The notes under the pieces were generated by a model. It was not told where the DNA came from, did not search any database, and saw only the letters and a program-made list of their open reading frames with translations. From contig JAQOTA010000006.1 in the NCBI GenBank assembly GCA_029532415.1, positions 186,001 through 250,000 on the forward strand: a DNA stretch of 64,000 nt. The letters are read 5' to 3'. Origin of the DNA: Marasmius tenuissimus. Its lineage: Eukaryota; Basidiomycota; Agaricomycetes; Agaricales; Marasmiaceae. This document shows positions 58,268 to 64,000 of this stretch, piece by piece (positions within the stretch are counted from its first letter, which is position 1; every line of letters starts with the position of its first letter). The translations under genes were made by a program, and so were the position numbers.

Positions 58268-60398
58268 AGAGGCAGACGTGCTAGAACGATACTCGAGCTG
58301 AAAAAGTACTGAAACTGTAATTTACTGTGCCCTTTTCTTGTTCCCATTAGACTTCTTCCTACGTTCTCCTCGCTTCATTAGAGGAGGTCAGAGCGCGGAA
58401 TCAGGTCGATTCTCGGGTCGATTCTGAATTTCAAGGAACCGATTTTCGACTGGAATCGACTTCTAATCTGACCACCCGCATTTTGATCCCGTAGGCAATC
58501 ACCTTGCTTGTCAAGGTCCCTCGTTTGTGATAATTCACCCGTCGGATCCCAGATCGTACATTAAACCAAACAAATGATCCGACGGATCTCTGTATCTTAT
58601 CTCCCCACCTCTGATTGTTGCTCACACTCCTTCCTCCGCCTTCAGCTTCCTATTTCAATGTCATGTTCGCCGCAGGTGAAAAAAAAGCCCATATTTCTAT
58701 CTCTAGGTGTCTACAACATCGCTTGAACGGCCTTTCAAAGAAGACAATGGCTGAGCTCAGCACAAGATTTCTCGCAACAACCGGTTCCGACATGTCAGTG
58801 ATACACAGCAAACGGTCTCAATCTGGATGGTTACTTGTATTTTCTTGAAATCAGTATCGCCATGCAAAGACAACCGTGGTAGCACCATTCGCCTTACACC
58901 CTCACTCATGCTACATTGCTAACCACACTAGCTCAATGCCGAAGTACGGAAGCATTATTCTTGAACGCGGTGACTGATCTATGATCGATCTCTCCGCCTC
59001 TCCCGGTGTCTAAGGCTCTCTTCTTACCCTGAATGGAGGTTGTAACTTGTGGGTAGGGAGGAGAAGGAGGAGTTTATTACACGGCATCCACGTGCTGAAC
59101 GTAGGGAAATCTGAATCATACAAATTACGCCATCGTAATTAGTGAGCGCTTGAGCTGCCGCACTCTGACGTCGAAAACCACCTAAAATTCAAAACCGCCC
59201 CCATCTCGTCGCAGGTCTCCGTTTTTCCGTCGCATGCACGAACACCAAAATACTTCGTTGAAATAGACTGGCGTCGTGACCTAGATATCAGAGGGATTTG
59301 GGCTGATTCGGGAAGGAAATCAGTGTTTGAGCTCAACTTGTGCGTCATTTTCTGCTCTTCGCTTGAATATCTAACTAATTGTAGGGCAGGGGCGGGACTG
59401 CTCGACGAAAGATTCCCATTACGGCTGGCATATTCAACAAAAAGGCCTCGCTAAATGCATGAACTGGCTTCTCGAAGCGCATTCTTTGATCTGGTCTCAC
59501 ATGCTTGAATGATAGCTCACCATTCTGGTTCACGGCCATCTACCTTCGACGTCGGTTTCTCTGTCCTTACCGCCACAAGGATCTTGTCTGTAGGGAATGG
59601 GCGTCAGATATGTTGGGTACCATTGGGCGGGTCTGGCAAGTGTACGTCCCACTACCTGTCATTTTTCTTTCCTCCTTTCCATCACCATAGAGTCCCGTTA
59701 CTCGATAGTCGCCGCGACAAGTGCCTCGGTTATTTAACGTGCAAGTGTTGATAGGATCACTCGGCAAGCCGTTTCCTGGTGAACGCTACGATGCTTCGAA
59801 TAACATCGTCGTCTTCATGGGTGTTCTCGCACCCAGTTTCCGATGTCCTTTGAGAGTATTTCAGGCATATTTGGTGAACTCGGAATCGGGTGTCGGGCCA
59901 GGCATTCTGGTGATAGTTTTCTCCTACGGTCGTAGACGGAGGGGTGCGAGCTGGATGATTCGGGCGGGAATGGAACCGACGACCATAAATCTTGGCAAGG
60001 TGAGTTGCAAAAGGGTCTGCTACTCCTACCCCCGCGCTGCTCATATCGCTCTGCCTTCGGCTAGGGCTCCAGTGTAATGTTTGGCACTAGGACGAACGCT
60101 GCCATGTCCTTCTTGAACCTTTGTTGACCTAACTATACTTTTCGCCTTACCACGCTGTGTGGGCGTCTCTCAAGGACCACGAGACCACCAATGCTCTAGG
60201 CTCTCGTGATTGAAATGCTTGAGCGCTCATGGGAAATACGTTTGTGCGGACGAGATATCAGTCCGTGGGACATATGGCAGTTCAGAGGCTTTCATTTAAG
60301 GTGGACCGTTCTTGAGTTTGACATCCCCATCACCCCTTCCATCATCTCGCACTTTCTCTCATTCCTTTCCCCCCCAACTTGTCTTTCTGCCTTCAGTA
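58268..60398. other. Long spacer without a supportable gene
   Basis: Open frames are short and carry no domains. Near 58400-58465 the word GTCGATTC recurs and its reverse complement GAATCGAC follows, a local inverted repeat. No third DUF6534 copy could be reconstructed here. Confidence 0.4.
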
Positions 60399-60851
60399 CA
60401 TGGCCTCTTACTTCCTCAACGCTCGACGGACAACAATAGGAGCCAATGCCACTTTTCAAACCGCGGCTGGGGATGTACCGATCACAAACACAACCATCTA
60501 CAACAAAGCAGAAAGCGGTGATCGGGTGACTCTGGTAAGTATTGGTCTGTGGCTTCCGGTAGTGATTCTCAATCTTGCCTCTAGTACGGAAGAACTGTGA
60601 GGAAAGTGGTCGACGGCGACATCATTTTTCGACGCCAGCTATCGTCCGAGGCTTTATCAGTCATTGTCAAACCGCAAAGGGGAGTATCAACGCCATCGGG
60701 GTCACGGGTAGTCAAAGTGAAGCAAGACATCGCACATCGACGTCGGCTCTGGTCCAGACTTTTATCAACCATCATCAAGCCACGAGGGCGGCGCCCAACA
60801 TCTAGAGTGTCATCGGGGTGGTCGCAGGTGGTCAAAGTAAAGAAAACATAG
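60399..60851 (+). CDS. Short protein with Agaricomycete-type N-terminal motif and internal repeats
   Basis: Two exons (ATG at 60399, intron GTAAGT..CTAG around 60535-60584) encode about 134 residues, with the stop at about 60849-60851. The N-terminus MASYFLNARRTTIGANATFQ and the phrase RKVVDGDIIFRRQLSSE resemble an N-terminal domain I recall from many uncharacterised mushroom proteins, some fused to signalling domains; that recognition is from memory and not certain. The C-terminal half contains two approximate copies of a segment centred on LS-x-I-(V/I)-KP and VVKVK, from a tandem DNA duplication of about 105 bases. This suggests the gene is a truncated or repeat-expanded version of a longer relative. 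Confidence 0.5.
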
Positions 60852-60856
60852 CAAAT
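60640..60856 (+). repeat. Tandem repeat of two diverged units of about 105 bp
   Basis: The first unit runs from about 60640 to 60740 and the second from about 60745 to 60856. Both carry TCATCAAGCC/TTGTCAAACC-type and GGTCAAAGT(G/A)AAG words at matching distances. The repeat lies inside the coding frame. Confidence 0.65.
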
Positions 60857-61010
60857 GGCTGAGATACATGGACGTCCCGGGGTATTTACGGTCACAACTC
60901 TTGAGCCAGTCGACGAGAATGATCGCACATATTCGAGAAAGTGAGCATCAGCGTTCGGATAGAGCGGAATAACTCGATGATTAGCTTCAGATTGCGAAGT
61001 TCACTTTCAG

Positions 61011-61170
61011 ACGACGACAATCGCAACCTTCGATGCCTCAAACGACCCCCGTCAACCAGACATTGAGATGGGGGGGCAATTCCTCAAACTAAAGCGGACT
61101 ATGGCCAACTTGCAATGTAGAAATGATCTAATACACAGGACGATTGGAAGAGTTTCCCACCACGTTAGCA
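61011..61170 (+). pseudogene. Stray copy of the last DUF6534 exon
   Basis: Bases from about 61011 match 56768-56930 closely, including CTTCGATGCCTCAAACGACC and the phrase encoding DPRQPDIEMG. A net gain of two bases in a G run right after the Met-Gly codon shifts the frame, so the tail cannot be translated as in copy B. No preceding exons of that gene were found, so this is a partial duplication rather than a third gene. Confidence 0.8.
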
Positions 61171-61429
61171 CTGTCGCTCGTCTATGGCGATCCTGAGGCA
61201 ACTTGTGTAGTAGGGCCGGACCTATCTTGAGCGTCAAGCTTCCGAATCTCAAGCCCTCGGCTCGGCTACAGCTTGACGGTCGACGCAATTATTTCAATCA
61301 TGGCACGGGTGAGCCACTAGTAGCCCAGAAAAGAACAAAACTTATGTAGCACGGTCAGAGAATCGGTTGTATTGTGATCGTCCGAGTCTGTGTACATACA
61401 TACATAGACGTAGGGAAGTCATACAGATA

Positions 61430-64000
61430 CTAGTACAATCGCAATGCATCGAATATGATGTTGGGGGAACTAGGAAAATATCCAAGTCAGAGTCTGGTCC
61501 GAATTCAGGAGCATGACAAGCACTCACAGGAAACGATCTCCGCCCGATCCAGAAGCGACTGTGATGACAATCTTGTTCGAACCGGCAACAAGGGTTCCAG
61601 CGGCTGGAGGTACCGAACGGTTAGCAATATTGGATATTGAACGACGGAGCTCTACTCACGGATGTTATAAGTGTACCGGATGTTCTAAGTGGATATAGAC
61701 GATGATGAGTGAGTATATCGGATCACCCGATCACCAAGAACGCTCACGTTTCCTCGCCAAGTACCACGAGTGACACCTCTCGAGTCAGGTTGTTTCGGGG
61801 CGGCTGGGATTGCACTAGTCCAGTCGTTCACCTGGGCTACGGGTCGGCCGCCTGCAAAGGCGAGAGTGGTCCCGATCTCCAGGGTGCGGGCACCAACTAA
61901 GGAAATGATAAGTTATCGACCAGTGAAGAAGAGATGCTGTCGTTACTTTGAGAAGACGAGAGCGTAAAGTTGATGGTAACACCGCCAATTCCCTAACCAC
62001 CAAGTTAAAGGAGCTTAATCGTCGAGGCGGCGCATAAATGGACGAACCTTGAATATAGCCATGGGGAACTGGGTAATGTTGCTTCCGACACTCCAGGTGA
62101 CTGACAGATTTCCATGAGTGAGACGTTGGAACGCCATACTGAGGACTTACTTGGGCCCCAGTCGGACATGCGCGAGTCACTTGGGCTAGAATAAGTGTTT
62201 TTGAGTTGATATATTCAAAAAAACATCGATGAGGGTCCTTGCTGCATAGTCTCGATTTTGCTGAGGAAAGTCGCATTCAGCATCAGAACTTTGACGGGAT
62301 TAATGTCTGACATACTCTGCATTTAGGAAGCCTCGGGGCGTTCCATCGAAGTCACCTATCTGCCAGATAGCGGAAGGGTCCTAAAATGGTGTTTTTGAGG
62401 CCCGTTCCCTTCGAAAAGTGGTGTGAACACTTACGCTCTCTGACGAGGCGATGTCTGAGGTCGTCGTACCACCTGCTGACACAGAGACGTTTTGACTACC
62501 GACAGCCAACTCGGCCTTGTAGACTGAAAGTCCCATCAACACAGAATTCGTACGAAGCGTCGATGCCAATACTCACGAGTCATCGTGTATGTTCCGGGTT
62601 TCATGTACGGGCTGACGAAGTTTCCGCTGGTATCAGTTCTTGCCCTAATATAAAATTGTCAGAGAGGGGAACAATTTTGGCGCGTCCAAATCTCAGAATG
62701 TACCAGTATTGAGCGACGGAGTTATTGAATCCGACTGTCATGAGGGAGGCGAACTGCGAAGGGAAATTGCTTGCTTTTCCAGTAACACGACCTCTACCAG
62801 TTTGCGGCACCAAGCCGTCAATATCCAAGGCAGCCCAGAAGAGAGGATCTGTATCCGTCTGAGTATCACGAATCCTTGGCTCTTGTATACAAGGAAACCC
62901 ACTCACCAATGCTCGCGGAGGGTGCAGCGCCAGTTGTGAAGACAAGAGCACTATTGGACACAGGTAAGGATAATCCTCGACGAGTGTTAAAAATGTCTTA
63001 CTATGGACCGTGAAGACCCATTCTGTAGGCTAAATGAGAGGAATTAGAACGTTAGGCCACTGGCTTTGGGACAGTATGTAACTTACGCTCGGTTTGGGTA
63101 TGGCCCGAGTTCTAAGATTCCAGCGTCAGAGTGGCATAAACAAAGCTTCCATGACATACGAACCATGTCTGAGAAGCGACTTGAGTATAGTGAAAAACAA
63201 ACATCGACACTGACCACCTACAATAATAGAGTTCCTGCTGGGATCCTGTAAGGTGGAGGACAGTCAACAACCTTATTCATTAGTAGCACCTCCTTGGCGT
63301 ACCTCCTTGGTTGTCTATATCTCGGAAGAATGGGCCACCAGAGGCCGATTCGAACCCTTGACCGTACACAACCTGCATGCGAACATCAGTCATCGTCGAA
63401 CAGATTTGTGAGCTCAGATACCATGTAAACTCCGATTCCGGAACCAGTAACGCCCTTGACAGCATCGTCAATAAACTGCCGGGAGGAGTAGAACTTGGAC
63501 CGTGTTTGCCCGTCGGCAAGGCCGACGATGTCAGCGGCTTCAATTGCGGTACCTCCTTGGATATTCGCAGCTGGAATACCATTTGGAACGGTTGAATTCA
63601 TCAGGCGAGCAATGAAGCGCAGCTCGCCAACTGAAGGCTCAGCTGTGGTGCTGGTAGGTACACAGAGAGGTTAGTCACGGGCTCTCAGACTAAGAAATAC
63701 TTTCACTCACTAAGTCGACATGTGAATGGATGGATCCTTGTATCTGGCAACATAGTATCTGTAAGGTCGTCAGCAATTCCTGGTGTATAGATATCTGGAT
63801 TTGAGCCATACTGGGTGATTGAATCGGTGGTACATGTGATCTTGATGTAATTGTTCGAGTTTCCACCTCTCGTCCAACTGCAAGATGCGCCAATGCCGGA
63901 GGCAATATGGCTGTTTCTGTTTGCGCCCTGAGCTTCAACGCCATTGAACTTCATGGACGTGATGTCTCCCGAGGTACGCTTGACTGGGAAGGGAAGCTGC
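61430..64000 (-). CDS. Rhamnogalacturonan lyase, polysaccharide lyase family 4 (partial, 5' end outside window)
   Basis: Many short exons on the minus strand encode most of a secreted enzyme that cleaves rhamnogalacturonan-I in pectin by beta-elimination. The N-terminal exons are beyond the right edge; the visible part begins [19 protein letters not shown]. The catalytic region includes [17 protein letters not shown] (about 63870) and [20 protein letters not shown] (about 63520). It is followed by the fibronectin-like domain [17 protein letters not shown] (about 62840) and [20 protein letters not shown] (about 62590). The C-terminal carbohydrate-binding-like domain has [15 protein letters not shown] (about 62340), [20 protein letters not shown] and ends [12 protein letters not shown], stop at 61430. 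The signal peptide cannot be seen. The gene fits the pectin-degrading habit of saprotrophic mushrooms. Confidence 0.85.

Noticed and set aside
58268..60398. A third DUF6534 gene
   Set aside because: Only the last exon is duplicated at 61011; none of the helix motifs was found in the preceding spacer.
1..64000. CRISPR arrays, bacterial operons or viral genes
   Set aside because: No regularly spaced repeats, no bacterial ribosome-binding pattern, and no viral family was recognised; the gene structure is fungal throughout.

Overview
The window looks like nuclear DNA of a mushroom-forming basidiomycete (Agaricomycetes). Genes have several short introns (about 45-70 bases, GT..AG, CTNA-type branch sites), lie on both strands with short spacers, and include families typical of this class: HSPA12-like Hsp70s, DUF6534 seven-helix proteins, F-box proteins and a UbiA-type membrane cyclase. 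No rRNA, convincing tRNA, CRISPR array or bacterial operon was seen. All gene models were spliced by eye, so exon borders are proposals.

Layout. 1-3140: no supportable gene, but a 385-bp foldback element with CACTG..CAGTG ends and a CAA duplication (CACTA-type MITE). 3141-7132: HSPA12-like ATPase (minus) divergent from a coiled-coil protein (plus). 7133-8882: palindrome-rich spacer. 8883-11249: disordered protein full of SUMO-acceptor motifs. 11509-15580: secreted GH29 alpha-L-fucosidase, convergent with acireductone dioxygenase, 25 bases between stops. 15930-19685: inverted duplication whose arms carry a dead and an intact CMC4 (twin-cysteine mitochondrial protein), flanking a single-pass membrane protein. 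19987-21063: possible pseudophosphatase. 21257-27198: TMEM135-like protein (minus) divergent from an amino acid permease. 27199-32797: gene-poor, with one hypothetical gene and an 813-bp hAT-type MITE bounded by 8-bp duplications. 32798-39385: LURP1-like protein and two F-box proteins. 40637-41761: UbiA-type enzyme. 41816-45985: no supportable gene. 45986-50979: disordered hypothetical protein, a RhoGAP-domain protein apparently without its arginine finger, and a small hypothetical gene. 51856-56884: tandem DUF6534 membrane proteins. 57421-58267: 6-phosphogluconolactonase. 60399-61170: short repeat-containing gene and a stray copy of the last DUF6534 exon. 61430-64000: family PL4 rhamnogalacturonan lyase running off the right edge.

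Metabolic themes: fucosidase and rhamnogalacturonan lyase fit plant cell-wall attack by a saprotroph; 6-phosphogluconolactonase and acireductone dioxygenase are housekeeping (pentose phosphate and methionine salvage); the UbiA enzyme may make a terpenoid, though no tailoring genes were recognised beside it. The strongest unusual signals are the CMC4 inverted duplication, the two MITEs with readable target duplications, the SUMO-motif protein, and two enzyme-like domains (RhoGAP and phosphatase-like) that lack their key residues.
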